64,000 nt of DNA from Echinicola strongylocentroti (GCF_003260975.1 NZ_CP030041.1:5211501-5275500); one strand, 5' to 3'. Counted from the first letter of the stretch, positions 42,316 to 51,494 are shown. Notes: generated from the letters alone by a model not told the origin. Translations and numbers: made by a program.

Positions 42316-43833
42316 ATGAGCGAAAAAATAAAAACAACCAAAAAGGCAGCACCTACCATTATTGTGATTTTTGGAGGAACCGGAGACCTGGCCAAACGTA
42401 AATTGGTCCCGGCCTTTTATAATCTGTATTTGGATGGATGGATGCCCAATAAATTTGCCATCATTGGCCTGGGGCGTACCGAACTGGATAACGAAGCTTA
42501 TCGGGAAAGACTGCATGATGGACTCGCAGAGTTTTCCAGAAATGGCAAGCCTGAGAAGGATAAGTGGGAAGTATTCCATCCTTCTATCAGTTATTTTCAA
42601 TCCAATATCAATGATGGGAAAGCCTACGAAGAGCTTTCTTCCCAATTGGATAGCATAGACAAAGAATGGGGAGAACGGGCCAACAGGCTTTTCTATCTCT
42701 CTGTAGCCCCACGGTTTATAGAGACAGTGACGCTTAACCTGAAGGATTCGGGACTGGCAAGCAATGAAATCAAAGACCGTATCATTATCGAAAAGCCCTT
42801 TGGTACCAATAAGGAAACAGCCATAGAGCTCAATAATATGCTGAGGAGAACCTTTCAGGAAGAGCAGATATATAGGATCGATCATTACCTAGGTAAGGAA
42901 ACGGTCCAGAATATCTTGGCTTTTAGGTTTGCCAATGCGCTTTTTGAGCCACTTTGGAACCGTAATTACATCGATTACGTCCAGATCACGGTGGCCGAAC
43001 AAGTGGGAGTGGAAGACCGGGGAGGCTACTACGAAGAATCAGGAGCCCTCAAGGACATGATCCAAAACCACCTCTTGCAGATCCTAACGATGGTGGCCAT
43101 GGAGGCTCCAGTGTCTTTTGATGCTGAGGAAATCCGAAATAGAAAGGCTGATGTTCTCCGTGCTGTAAGGAGAATAAAACCCGAGGACGTGCACAAATTT
43201 GCCGTAAGGGGACAATATGGCCCTGGATGGGTAGAAGGCAAAAAGGTGCCAGGATATCGTGAAGAAGGTGGGGTGGATAAGGATTCTGGTACGGAAACCT
43301 ATGCTGCTATTAAGTTTTATTTGGACAACTGGAGGTGGCAAGGAGTGCCCTTCTATTTGAGGACGGGCAAAAGAATGCCGGTGAAGACCTCTTCTGTGAC
43401 CATTCAGTTTAGGCCAGTTCCACATAGTACCTTTTCAAGGGAACAAGCCGATAGTGTGATGCCCAACAGGTTGACCATCAATTTGCAGCCTCAAATGGAC
43501 ATTAGATTAAGGTTTACCGTAAAACGTCACGGGCTGGAAATGAACCTGAACCAAGCAGATATGATATACGATTATGATGCATGCAGTACCCAGACGCCAG
43601 AAGCTTATGAGACCTTATTGCTGGATGCGATGAGAGGAGATCCTACCTTGTTTATGCGTTCGGACCAGGTGGAGGAAGCTTGGGATGTGATAGATTCCAT
43701 TTTAGATGTTTGGGAAAATAGGCCTTCTTTGGATTTTCCAAATTATGCTGCTGGTGCTTGGGGGCCTGAGAATGCTGAAGCACTCATTGCAAAAGACGGC
43801 CATGTTTGGGCTTTAAATCTTCAAAAAGACTAA
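42316..43833 (+). CDS. zwf: Glucose-6-phosphate 1-dehydrogenase
   Basis: This 505-residue enzyme is started at the ATG at 42316 ([13 protein letters not shown]), which avoids overlap with gnd; an in-frame ATG at 42277 would overlap it. The NADP site is [21 protein letters not shown] and the active-site signature is [14 protein letters not shown]. It oxidises glucose-6-phosphate to 6-phosphogluconolactone, feeding the pgl product encoded seven bases downstream. Confidence 0.97.
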   Translation: MSEKIKTTKKAAPTIIVIFGGTGDLAKRKLVPAFYNLYLDGWMPNKFAIIGLGRTELDNEAYRERLHDGLAEFSRNGKPEKDKWEVFHPSISYFQSNINDGKAYEELSSQLDSIDKEWGERANRLFYLSVAPRFIETVTLNLKDSGLASNEIKDRIIIEKPFGTNKETAIELNNMLRRTFQEEQIYRIDHYLGKETVQNILAFRFANALFEPLWNRNYIDYVQITVAEQVGVEDRGGYYEESGALKDMIQNHLLQILTMVAMEAPVSFDAEEIRNRKADVLRAVRRIKPEDVHKFAVRGQYGPGWVEGKKVPGYREEGGVDKDSGTETYAAIKFYLDNWRWQGVPFYLRTGKRMPVKTSSVTIQFRPVPHSTFSREQADSVMPNRLTINLQPQMDIRLRFTVKRHGLEMNLNQADMIYDYDACSTQTPEAYETLLLDAMRGDPTLFMRSDQVEEAWDVIDSILDVWENRPSLDFPNYAAGAWGPENAEALIAKDGHVWALNLQKD

Positions 43834-43839
43834 TTCAAT

Positions 43840-44565
43840 ATGATCCAAATAGAAAAAGACCCGGCTAAGCTGGGAGAGGTAGCTGCAGCCCTTTTTGTCG
43901 ATGCAGCAAAAGCAGCAATCCAAGAAAAAGGGAAGTTCAATGTGGCCCTGACTGGAGGGAGCTCACCAGTGAAGCTTTACGGATTGCTGGCTGAAGAGCA
44001 GTTTAAATCCCAAGTAGACTGGGACAAGGTGAATGTGTTTTGGGGTGATGAGAGATGGGTTCCCCTTGATAATGAGCAGAGCAATGCAGGCATGGCTTAT
44101 GAGACGCTGCTGAAAAATGTGCCAGTCCCTGAAAAGAACATTTTCCCAATGTGGGCTACCGGCATCACTCCTGAAGCCAGGGCCCAAGAATACACAGGGT
44201 ACCTGAAAAAGGAATTGGGGGAATCAGGAGTTTTTGACCTGATCCTATTGGGGATGGGAGATGATGGTCACTGTGCTTCGCTTTTTCCAGGTACTGCCGT
44301 GCTTAATGAACAAGAAAAGTGGGTGGAAGGTTATTTCCTCAAATCCAAGGATATCCACCGGATTACCTTAACGGCACCATTGATCAATAGGGCCAAGAAA
44401 ATTGTGTTTTTTGTGTTTGGCGAAAACAAAGCCAATGCGCTATATGAAGTGCTGGAGGGTGAGCGAAACCCTAGTTTATACCCATCACAGATGATAGCTC
44501 CTGTAAATGGAGAGGTCCAGTGGCTCGTGGATGAAGCTGCCGCCAACAGACTGAACAATAATTAA
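43840..44565 (+). CDS. pgl: 6-phosphogluconolactonase
   Basis: This 241-residue enzyme belongs to the glucosamine-6-phosphate isomerase-like lactonase family (DevB/Pgl). Motifs are NVALTGGSSPVKLYGLL near residue 35, VFWGDERWVPLDNEQSN, and LLGMGDDGHCASLFPG with the catalytic His. It hydrolyses 6-phosphogluconolactone to 6-phosphogluconate. It is the last gene of the rpiB-gnd-zwf-pgl operon and is followed by a strong terminator. Confidence 0.96.
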   Translation: MIQIEKDPAKLGEVAAALFVDAAKAAIQEKGKFNVALTGGSSPVKLYGLLAEEQFKSQVDWDKVNVFWGDERWVPLDNEQSNAGMAYETLLKNVPVPEKNIFPMWATGITPEARAQEYTGYLKKELGESGVFDLILLGMGDDGHCASLFPGTAVLNEQEKWVEGYFLKSKDIHRITLTAPLINRAKKIVFFVFGENKANALYEVLEGERNPSLYPSQMIAPVNGEVQWLVDEAAANRLNNN

Positions 44566-44602
44566 TGGCTGGTCAAGCCATTGTTATTTTACTATAAAGT
44601 AT

Positions 44603-44630
44603 AAAAAAGGAGGTGGAGACCTCCTTTTTT
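44603..44630 (+). terminator. Intrinsic terminator of the pentose-phosphate operon
   Basis: Perfect 12-base arms AAAAAAGGAGGT (44603-44614) and ACCTCCTTTTTT (44619-44630) close a GGAG loop, 37 bases after the pgl stop. Confidence 0.93.
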
Positions 44631-44748
44631 ATTGTTAATTTACCCTAGGTTAGGCATTAACCTCAGTTCGATTTAAAAATCGTCTCGGTACGAAATAGGA
44701 ACAGGTCCTTGATACTATCCTATGAGCCGAACACAGGTGAATGGATAG

Positions 44749-44924
44749 GTTAATCCCGGAATATGCATTAGCCTATTTGTTGCGACCTTAAACTGCTTCA
44801 AAATCAGCCGTTTCACTTTAGTTTTCGGCATAACCGTAGCGGTGCTACGCTAATGCCTCCAAACTAACTGATTTTCTTGCAATTTCAGCTCTCACTACGA
44901 TTCCTAACGCATAATCCGGGTTAA
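44749..44924 (-). repeat. Intergenic inverted-repeat element, family 1, copy B
   Basis: This is almost the exact reverse complement of copy A at 21090-21264. Over about 165 bases I see only two internal substitutions (CTATTTGTTGC here against CTATCTATTGC in the copy A complement) and one extra base near the left end. Ends are CCCGGAATATGCATTAGCC and CTAACGCATAATCCGGGTTAA. It ends 32 bases before the next gene and could carry or disturb its promoter. Confidence 0.9.
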
Positions 44925-44956
44925 TGCATATTTTGGTTTTAAGCAACTTTTAAGAA

Positions 44957-45241
44957 ATGATAGTAAAAAACGACAATATTGGCAAGGGAGGAGTTTTTAT
45001 TGCTCTGGAAGATGAAGAAGAAGCAGGTCGGATGACCTATACTTCAGCCGGGGACCACAAGTTGATTATTGATCATACCGAAGTGAACCCCGATTATAAA
45101 GGCCAAGGAGTAGGGAAATTAATATTGATGAACCTGGTGGATTATGCGCGCCAAAACAATTATCAGGTGATTCCACTTTGTCCCTTTGCAAAGTCAGTAT
45201 TCAGTAAAGAGCAAAAGATCAGGGACGTCCTTTTTCAGTGA
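44957..45241 (+). CDS. Small GNAT-family N-acetyltransferase (YjdJ-like)
   Basis: This is a 94-residue protein of the compact GNAT-like group (YjdJ type). The acetyl-CoA-binding motif A is TEVNPDYKGQGVGKLILMNLVDYAR, and the C-terminal IPLCPFAKSVFSK is the usual ending of this group. It would transfer an acetyl group from acetyl-CoA to an unknown acceptor. It stands alone between two copies of repeat family 1. Confidence 0.85.
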   Translation: MIVKNDNIGKGGVFIALEDEEEAGRMTYTSAGDHKLIIDHTEVNPDYKGQGVGKLILMNLVDYARQNNYQVIPLCPFAKSVFSKEQKIRDVLFQ

Positions 45242-45410
45242 TTTTTTGTGATGGACACAGGTTGCCTGACTTCGTGTCTTTGGGCCATATTTTTTTGTTC
45301 GTAACAGTTATTGTCCATTAGTAGATTTTTTTGTAGCACAATTCAATAATATAGTTATCTTTAAAAATGGACCTTTCCCATGTTTTATGGTAAACCTGAC
45401 ATTGGACCCA

Positions 45411-45531
45411 AGTTAAATTCGAAATATGCATTAGCTTATCTACGCCACGGCGCACAGGTATTGCACTTTTACCTCTTCCCGACGTCAGTCGGGACAGGCT
45501 ACTACGATTCCTAATGCATAAATGGGGTTAA
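45411..45531 (-). repeat. Intergenic inverted-repeat element, family 1, copy E (short subtype)
   Basis: This element of about 120 bases is bounded by TTAAATTCGAAATATGCATT (from 45413) and CTAATGCATAAATGGGGTTAA (to 45531), again inverted copies. The interior differs from copies A/B: it has ATCTACGCCACGGCGCACAG, shared with copy C, and a CCCGAC-GTCA-GTCGGG hairpin at 45478-45493. The rest of the 45242-45581 spacer (340 bases) is leader for the oxidoreductase gene. A misleading in-frame ATG at 45522 lies inside the repeat. Confidence 0.8.
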
Positions 45532-45581
45532 AAAAAATAGTAAAAAGGGCAGATAAACCCATTGATGTTAACCAAATAACT

Positions 45582-47063
45582 ATGAAAAAAAAGAATAGAA
45601 TGGATGTTAATCCAGCAAGCGAAAAGCGTAGGGATTTTTTAAAGAAGGGCGCATTGGCTTTTGGGGCGGTGAGTATTGTCCCCAGTCATGTGCTTTTTTC
45701 CAAACCAGAAATACGGGACAAGCATGGCAAGTTACTTCAGAAAGCTTCTTTGGTCCCCAGTGATCGTGTGAATTTGGCCTGTGTGGGAATTGGCAACAGA
45801 GGAGGCCAAGTGATCAATGCGATAGATGAAACAGGTCATGCTAATATCGTCACCCTTTGTGATGTAGATATGGGGGCTGAGCACACCTTGGAGAGCATGA
45901 ATAAGTTTCCTAAGGCGACACGTTTTCAGGATTTTAGGGAGATGCTGGAAAAGGACAGCCAGAATTTTGACGCTGTGATGGTGGCTACTCCTGACTTTTC
46001 CCATTTTCCCGTGACCATGGCTGCTATGGCTGCAGGTAAAGGCGTCTATGTGGAAAAGCCGTTGGCCAGGACCTTTAATGAAATAGAACTATTGATGAAA
46101 GCGGCTGACAAACATGGTGTGGTGACCCAAATGGGCAATCAGGGACACTCTGAAGCCAATTATTTTCAGTTTAAGGCTTGGGTGGACGCTGGTATCATCA
46201 AGGACGTTACGGACATCACTTGTCATATGAACGGCCGTAGGAGATGGCATGGCTGGGATACCAATATGAGCAAATTTCCAGCAGCCGAGACTATCCCGGA
46301 CACACTGGACTGGGATACTTGGTTGGCCACTGCGCAGCACCATGATTACAACCATGATTTTATCAACGGACAATGGAGGTGTTGGTACGATTTCGGAATG
46401 GGTGCTCTGGGAGACTGGGGAGCGCATATTATGGATACTTTCCACCAGTTTCTGGATCTTGGGCTGCCTTATGAAGTCGATCCGGTGAAGATCGAAGGGC
46501 ACAATGCGTTGTTTTATCCACAGGCCACCACATTGGACTTTAAGTTTCCCAAAAGAGGGAAAATGCCTAAGGTAAATGTCAGTTGGTACGATGGAATGGA
46601 TAATATCCCAGAGGTGCCAGAAGGTTATGGTACTTCAGATTTGGATGCGGACATTCCTGCTGCCAGCAACGGGAAAATTCAGCCGGCCAAACTCAATCCG
46701 GGAAAAATCATCTACGGTAAAGACCTGACTTTTAAAGGAGGCTCTCATGGTAGTACGTTGTCGATTATTCCGAAAGAAAAAGCCGAAGCAATGGCAGGGA
46801 AATTACCGGAAGTGCCCGAAAGTCCTTCAAACCATTTTGCCAATTTCTTGTTGGCCTGTAAAGGGGAGGAAGATACCCGATCTCCATTCTCCATCGCTGG
46901 CCCACTGAGCCAAGTGTTTACCTTGGGGACACTCGCCCAAAGGCTTAATGCCAAACTGGAGTTTGACCGTGATAAAAAAGTCATTACAAATAATAAATTT
47001 GCCAATGCCTTGCTAGTAGGGCCACCACCACGAAAAGGGTGGGAGGAGTTTTATAAAGTATAA
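45582..47063 (+). CDS. Gfo/Idh/MocA family oxidoreductase with Tat signal
   Basis: This is a 493-residue protein started at the ATG at 45582, preceded by a typical AT-rich leader. An ATG 60 bases earlier lies inside a repeat element. The N-terminus has the twin-arginine motif KRRDFLKKGALAFG (Arg16-Arg17), so it is probably exported folded, with its cofactor, to the periplasm. The NAD(P)-binding fold includes VNLACVGIGNRGGQV, the conserved YVEKPLART carries the catalytic Lys, and GDWGAHIMDTFH lies in the C-terminal domain. Many Bacteroidota have such exported members acting on sugars or sugar acids. The substrate is unknown. Confidence 0.9.
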   Translation: MKKKNRMDVNPASEKRRDFLKKGALAFGAVSIVPSHVLFSKPEIRDKHGKLLQKASLVPSDRVNLACVGIGNRGGQVINAIDETGHANIVTLCDVDMGAEHTLESMNKFPKATRFQDFREMLEKDSQNFDAVMVATPDFSHFPVTMAAMAAGKGVYVEKPLARTFNEIELLMKAADKHGVVTQMGNQGHSEANYFQFKAWVDAGIIKDVTDITCHMNGRRRWHGWDTNMSKFPAAETIPDTLDWDTWLATAQHHDYNHDFINGQWRCWYDFGMGALGDWGAHIMDTFHQFLDLGLPYEVDPVKIEGHNALFYPQATTLDFKFPKRGKMPKVNVSWYDGMDNIPEVPEGYGTSDLDADIPAASNGKIQPAKLNPGKIIYGKDLTFKGGSHGSTLSIIPKEKAEAMAGKLPEVPESPSNHFANFLLACKGEEDTRSPFSIAGPLSQVFTLGTLAQRLNAKLEFDRDKKVITNNKFANALLVGPPPRKGWEEFYKV

Positions 47064-47066
47064 GGA

Positions 47067-47103
47067 ATGGCGGGTTGTTTGACTTCCTTCATCAACCCGC
47101 CAT
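47067..47103 (+). terminator. Terminator after the Gfo/Idh/MocA gene
   Basis: Perfect 11-base arms ATGGCGGGTTG (47067-47077) and CAACCCGCCAT (47093-47103) surround a 15-base loop, followed by ACACTTTTT. It begins four bases after the stop codon. Confidence 0.85.
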
Positions 47104-47185
47104 ACACTTTTTATCTGACCCAGCTATTTGTTGGATTGTTAAAAATGGAGCGGATTTAACCATCCGTTTTTCTTGTGTCTGTTGA

Positions 47186-47845
47186 CTACTTTTTACCTAG
47201 GAAATAATTGATCCCTAAGGAAAAATGCTGTCCGTTACCACCAAAGTTTGATGTGTTGTCGGTTTTTTGGTTGCTGTTCATGTCCTTGGAAACCAATAGA
47301 CCGCCCGGTGTATAGTAGGCTTCAATGCCAAACCGAGGGGAGAGGCGATACTGCGCGCCAAGTTGGAGGTCAGCGGTAAAGTTGTTTTGATTATAGGAAT
47401 AAGGTTGACCTGGAAGTTTTTCATCTCCCTTTTCTTTGTAAAACGTATTGCTTAGACCTACAAACGGTGTGAATCTTTCGGCGACCTTGAAATACTTTCT
47501 TAATAAAATTCCTCCGCCGTATATCGTACTATTGGCATTGGTAGTATTACCGTCAGGCAAGGAGGTGTATTTTTGCGATCTTGCGCCGATTCTTCCCTCT
47601 ATGCCGGCATAAAAACCATTCCCAAAAAACTTCCCGATACCAGGCGTGAAATAGTAGCTGAATGATGTTAGCTCATCACTCATGTTTTCAGGTAGGGAGT
47701 ATGGGGAGCCTTGTTTATTGTACTGGAAGTTTATCCCTGACCGGGTTACTAGATCGTCCTCATTGAATTGAGCATTGGAAATCGTAGTTGAAAGAAGGCT
47801 GATCATTACTGTGAAAATTGAAATAAAACAAAAATACCTGTTCAT
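47186..47845 (-). CDS. Outer-membrane beta-barrel protein
   Basis: This is a 219-residue secreted protein with a signal peptide (residues 1-25, ending SNAQ). Alternating hydrophobic/aromatic strands follow: FSYYFTPGIGKFF, GFYAGIEGRIGARSQ, RFTPFVGLSNTFYKE and FTADLQLGAQYRLSPRFGIEAYYTPGG. It finishes with the terminal strand HFSLGINYFLGKK. This is the pattern of small OmpA/OmpW-like eight-stranded barrels. There is no peptidoglycan-binding domain. Function unknown; it stands alone. Confidence 0.82.
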   Translation of the reverse strand: MNRYFCFISIFTVMISLLSTTISNAQFNEDDLVTRSGINFQYNKQGSPYSLPENMSDELTSFSYYFTPGIGKFFGNGFYAGIEGRIGARSQKYTSLPDGNTTNANSTIYGGGILLRKYFKVAERFTPFVGLSNTFYKEKGDEKLPGQPYSYNQNNFTADLQLGAQYRLSPRFGIEAYYTPGGLLVSKDMNSNQKTDNTSNFGGNGQHFSLGINYFLGKK

Positions 47846-47981
47846 AATTAAAAGAGTTTATAGTTTACATAATTATATGGTTTTGAAATTATAATAATTG
47901 AATAGGATTTTTAAATTGGATGGGTTAAAAAATGTTAGGGTTAAGTTTTATTAACGAAATCGTAGGCCGATTTAAGGCCAT

Positions 47982-48812
47982 TTAAGATTTCCAATCACTT
48001 AATCGCCTGCCCGTTTTGTTTTTGATGAACTTATAGAGGTGGCTTTCGTCCACAAAGCCAAATTCAACAGTTATTTGTTTATAGCTCAATTGACCTTTCT
48101 GTAACAATTTTAAGATGAGTTTTAGGCGGTATTGGGAGACATAATCTTTAAGTGAAATGCCAATGTTATGTTTAAACCAAGGCCCAATATAATTGGGACT
48201 GAAGTAAAACCGATCTGCTAAATGTTGCAAGGTTAATTTTGATGGTTCACGAATATGGTGATCGATGTATTCCAGTATTTCTTCAGCAATGGGCCTGTCA
48301 ATGGGCGCACTTTCGATGGTGAGTGATTTTAAGTTTCTGTCCAAAATGATCATTATGGACACCATCAGTTGATAAATAAGGGCGGGGTCATCGTTTTCTG
48401 CTTCTTCCGACACGATGAGGTCAAACAATAAAGAGATTTTGGCCTTGTCAGAAGCAATGGTCAATAGGCTTCCTCTTTTTCTCTCAGGGTGTTTTAGCAC
48501 GTAACTAGTAAGCTGATTCCATGTTTCCGGTACATTTATAGCTGGGGGGTGACTGATATACCTTTTAGTGAATTTGAAGTAAACGAATTTAGTTTTTTTG
48601 TCAATGATGAATTTATGCTTGTCCGAAGGACCTAGCATAAATACATCTCCCATTCCATAAGTGACCACACGACCGTTCAAGTGATGTGACCCTTTACCGT
48701 GCTTTATAAAAATGATTTCGTAATGGTTATGATTGTGGATGGGATGTTCCCATTTTACAGTCTCAAAAACCTGGACGATGACATCGTCAAATTGTTTGTA
48801 CCGCTTCATCAT
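47982..48812 (-). CDS. AraC family transcriptional regulator
   Basis: This 276-residue regulator has an N-terminal cupin-type sensing domain (about 15-95, HPIHNHNHYEIIFIKHGKGSHHLNG) and a C-terminal double helix-turn-helix (about 175-275, ILEYIDHHIREPSKLTLQHLADRFYFSPNYIG, YKQITVEFGFVDESHLYKFIKNKTGRRLSDWK). It diverges from the SDR-SDR-aldo/keto reductase operon that begins 129 bases away, so it most likely controls that operon. A second ATG three bases downstream could be the start. Confidence 0.92.
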   Translation of the reverse strand: MMKRYKQFDDVIVQVFETVKWEHPIHNHNHYEIIFIKHGKGSHHLNGRVVTYGMGDVFMLGPSDKHKFIIDKKTKFVYFKFTKRYISHPPAINVPETWNQLTSYVLKHPERKRGSLLTIASDKAKISLLFDLIVSEEAENDDPALIYQLMVSIMIILDRNLKSLTIESAPIDRPIAEEILEYIDHHIREPSKLTLQHLADRFYFSPNYIGPWFKHNIGISLKDYVSQYRLKLILKLLQKGQLSYKQITVEFGFVDESHLYKFIKNKTGRRLSDWKS

Positions 48813-48940
48813 TGATTTTTACCTAAATACCATTGAAATATACATAAAAATATACGGTTCAGATGCGTTGTATATACATATCATTTGTAAGAAAAAAAAG
48901 ACAACATTGCTTCATCGTTGAGGCTAAAAACTAGAATAGC

Positions 48941-49735
48941 ATGGATTTTCAATTAAAAGGTAAAAAAGTATTGGTGACGGGCTCCACCGCCGGAATAGGC
49001 CATTCGATTGCCCAAGTGCTGGCAGAAGAAGGCGCCAGTGTCGTTATCAATGGTCGGAAAGCGGAAGATGTTCGACAAAAAGTGGCCGAGCTCAAAGCAG
49101 AAACGGGTAATCAAAACATCACAGGAATAGCAGGTGATTTTGCCAAGAAAGATGAGATAACGGCACTGCTTGAAGAACTTCCGGAAGTAGATGTTTTGTT
49201 GAATAATGTCGGTATCTTTAATCAAGTTGATTTTGAGGATATCTCCGACGAAGCATGGCAGGAGATGTTTGACATAAATGTCATGAGCGGGGTACGGCTT
49301 TCACGGCATTATTTCCCAAAAATGCTTGATAAAGACTGGGGGAGGATCATTTTTATCTCTAGTGAATCAGCGCTCAACATACCGACAGAAATGGTACATT
49401 ACGGCATGAGCAAAACGGCTCAATTAGCCATCTCAAGAGGACTGGCGCGACTCAGCAAAGGAACCAATGTAACGGTAAACGCCGTGCTTCCTGGCCCCAC
49501 TTGGAGCAGAGCTAATAAAAAGGGAATAGAAGAGCAAGCACAAGAAGAAGGGAAACCAACAGAAAAAGTCCTTGAGGAATTTTTTGAGAATCGCCGACCC
49601 ACTTCCTTAATCCAACGGTTTGCGGAAAGTAGGGAAGTGGCAAATTTGGTGGCCTATGTAGCGAGTCCATTATCCTCGGCGACGAATGGAGCTTCCCTAA
49701 GGGTAGATGGAGGTGTAGTCAATTCAATCGTTTAA
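48941..49735 (+). CDS. SDR family oxidoreductase
   Basis: This is a 264-residue classical short-chain dehydrogenase. The NAD(P) motif is TGSTAGIGHSI (residues 13-23) and NNVG is at 88-91. The catalytic triad is Ser141 (ISSESA), Tyr154 and Lys158 (HYGMSKTA), followed by the PG motif VNAVLPGPTWS. The substrate is unknown. It leads a three-gene operon (13-base and 48-base gaps) opposite an AraC regulator, together with a second atypical SDR and an aldo/keto reductase, suggesting a small reductase set for a carbonyl compound. Confidence 0.93.
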   Translation: MDFQLKGKKVLVTGSTAGIGHSIAQVLAEEGASVVINGRKAEDVRQKVAELKAETGNQNITGIAGDFAKKDEITALLEELPEVDVLLNNVGIFNQVDFEDISDEAWQEMFDINVMSGVRLSRHYFPKMLDKDWGRIIFISSESALNIPTEMVHYGMSKTAQLAISRGLARLSKGTNVTVNAVLPGPTWSRANKKGIEEQAQEEGKPTEKVLEEFFENRRPTSLIQRFAESREVANLVAYVASPLSSATNGASLRVDGGVVNSIV

Positions 49736-49748
49736 AACATAATAATCT

Positions 49749-50306
49749 ATGAAAGTTCTATTGATCGGTGGTCAGGGTACCATCGGAAAACACATTGCCA
49801 ACAAGCTGGATAATCATGATGAAGTCCTTACAGTGGGACGTAGTTCAGGAGATTTTCAGGCAGATATGCAAGATGTCAATTCCTTGAAAGATCTCTTTGA
49901 AAAAACGGGTAAAGTAGATGCGGTTGTTGTTACAGCGGGATCAGCTCCCGTCAAGCCTTTGAGAGAGTTGTCTCCGGAGGATTTCCATGCTGGTATAGCG
50001 GATAAGATGATGGGGCAGATCAATGTAGCATTGGCGGCATTTGATCAGATAAATCCCGGAGGAAGTATTACCTTGACCACAGGAATTCTGGCAGAAGATC
50101 CTATTCCCAACGGCACCATACTCAGTACGGTAAACAATGCCGTAAATGGTTTTGTGATTGGCAGCTATGGGGAATTGATCCAGTGTAATATCCGGATCAA
50201 TGCAGTCAGTCCTGCTTTGGTAGAGGATTCTTATGAAGCATTGGGAAAGTACTTTCCTGGACATACACCCGCCAAAATGGGGCATGTCGCGGATGCTTAC
50301 GTGTAA
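49749..50306 (+). CDS. Atypical SDR (YxxxK-less short-chain dehydrogenase), truncated by an in-frame TAA
   Basis: This is 185 residues ending in TAA at 50304-50306. The N-terminal NAD(P) motif LLIGGQGTIGKHIA and VGRSSGDFQADMQD are clear. Where classical SDRs have Tyr-x3-Lys this has VNNAVNGFV, the form usual in a sub-group of about 199-residue proteins. The protein stops at AYV, but the same frame continues after the stop for 14 codons (50307-50348) that spell the expected family ending with TGQIIKVG, then a second TAA just before the next gene. So the reading frame has probably suffered one nonsense change of a Lys or similar codon. A protein lacking 15 residues may still fold. Read-through cannot be excluded. 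Confidence 0.75.
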   Translation: MKVLLIGGQGTIGKHIANKLDNHDEVLTVGRSSGDFQADMQDVNSLKDLFEKTGKVDAVVVTAGSAPVKPLRELSPEDFHAGIADKMMGQINVALAAFDQINPGGSITLTTGILAEDPIPNGTILSTVNNAVNGFVIGSYGELIQCNIRINAVSPALVEDSYEALGKYFPGHTPAKMGHVADAYV

Positions 50307-50351
50307 AGTATAAAAACATTAATTACCGGTCAGATTATAAAAGTCGGATAA
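50307..50351 (+). pseudogene. Cut-off C-terminal segment of the SDR gene
   Basis: 14 in-frame codons (SIKTLITGQIIKVG) followed by TAA at 50349-50351 lie directly behind the premature stop. The next gene starts at 50355, so the spacing with this segment included (3 bases) is that of a normal operon. The frame is unchanged, so it is not a frameshift. Confidence 0.7.
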
Positions 50352-50354
50352 GTT

Positions 50355-51305
50355 ATGGAAAAAAGAAGATTAGGAAATACGGAGTTATATACGACGCCAA
50401 TTGTGTTTGGCGGAAACGTATTTGGGTGGACGCTGGATGAAAAGGAGTCATTTAAGATGTTGGATGAATTGGTGGAAAAGGGCTTAAATACCTTGGATAC
50501 CGCTGATGTTTATTCACGTTGGGTGGAGGGTAATGAAGGGGGAGAGTCAGAGCGCATCATTGGCAAATGGCTTAAGAAGTCTGGGAAAAGAGCGCAGGTG
50601 AACATCATCACCAAGGTAGGTTCCGATATGGGGCAAGGAAAGAAGGATATTTCCAAATCCCATATTACCAAAGCCGTGGAAGCGTCCCTCCAACGACTAC
50701 AGGTGGAGACGATTGACCTCTATCTGACACACTGGGATGATGACCATACGCCAGTAGAAGAGACGTTAGAAGCTTACCAAGAGCTTATCCAGGCTGGAAA
50801 GATAAACTATATAGGAGCTTCTAATCTGAGTCCAGAGCGACTAAGTGTTAGTTTAGAGGCCAGCAATAAGGAAGGATTACCACGGTACGAGGTGTTTCAG
50901 CCAGAATATAGTTTATATGCTCGCCAGGAATTTGAGGAAGGTGTTGCTGAAATTTGTCAAGAAAATGGTTTGGGGGTAATCAGTTATTTTTCCTTGGCCA
51001 GTGGGTTTTTAACAGGTAAATACCGTAGTCAGGCGGATTTTGATAAAAGTACGCGAGGAGGAGGTATGGACAAGTACCTTAATCCACGCGGGCTAAGGAT
51101 TCTGGAAGGCCTGGATGAAGTGGCAGCAGCACATGGTACATCTGCCGCAGCGGTAGCTTTGGCATGGCTGATAGACAGTCCACTTGTTACAGCTCCTATA
51201 GCCAGTGCAACCAAGAGTAGTCATTTAGAGGCATTTAGGGATGCACTAGCGCTCAAACTATCTTCAGATGAAACTGAAAAGTTGCAAAAGGCTTCTGCCT
51301 ATTAG
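50355..51305 (+). CDS. Aldo/keto reductase
   Basis: This 316-residue TIM-barrel enzyme has a complete AKR tetrad: Asp48, Tyr53 (LDTADVYSRW), Lys87 (IITKVGSDMG) and His126 (LYLTHWDDD). Further family features are IGASNLSPERL and the C-terminal NADPH-binding region with ASATKSSHLEA. The sequence style (GGNVFGWTLDEKESFKMLDE) fits the YajO/IolS-like branch. It reduces aldehydes or ketones with NADPH; substrate unknown. It is last gene of the operon controlled by the divergent AraC regulator. Confidence 0.93.
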   Translation: MEKRRLGNTELYTTPIVFGGNVFGWTLDEKESFKMLDELVEKGLNTLDTADVYSRWVEGNEGGESERIIGKWLKKSGKRAQVNIITKVGSDMGQGKKDISKSHITKAVEASLQRLQVETIDLYLTHWDDDHTPVEETLEAYQELIQAGKINYIGASNLSPERLSVSLEASNKEGLPRYEVFQPEYSLYARQEFEEGVAEICQENGLGVISYFSLASGFLTGKYRSQADFDKSTRGGGMDKYLNPRGLRILEGLDEVAAAHGTSAAAVALAWLIDSPLVTAPIASATKSSHLEAFRDALALKLSSDETEKLQKASAY

Positions 51306-51337
51306 AAAAGTGTGATTTACAGCCAGTTTTTAGGTAG

Positions 51338-51494
51338 GGCTGTCTTATAAGTCGGAAATATGTTTTGTTGTTCCTTTGGGGCACATGTTAACGAGTGATT
51401 TGCATGATCTAGACGTACTTTCATGGATCGTCCCAAAAGCAGGTATCTATCATTATCCATTGGGATGGGGTAGAAGTGTATTTATAAGACAGCC
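51338..51494. repeat. 157-bp segment bounded by 13-bp perfect inverted repeats
   Basis: GGCTGTCTTATAA (51338-51350) and TTATAAGACAGCC (51482-51494) are perfect inverted copies, followed by a run of seven Ts. The ends look like the termini of some insertion sequences and MITEs. No target-site duplication is evident and there is no ORF inside. An alternative is a terminator with a very long loop. It fills most of the 316-base gap between the aldo/keto reductase and the nitrilase-like gene; nothing else is seen there. Confidence 0.65.

Noticed and set aside
45522..45581. Upstream start for the Gfo/Idh/MocA protein
   Set aside because: The ATG lies inside the end of a repeat element; the ATG at 45582 puts the Tat motif in the normal place.
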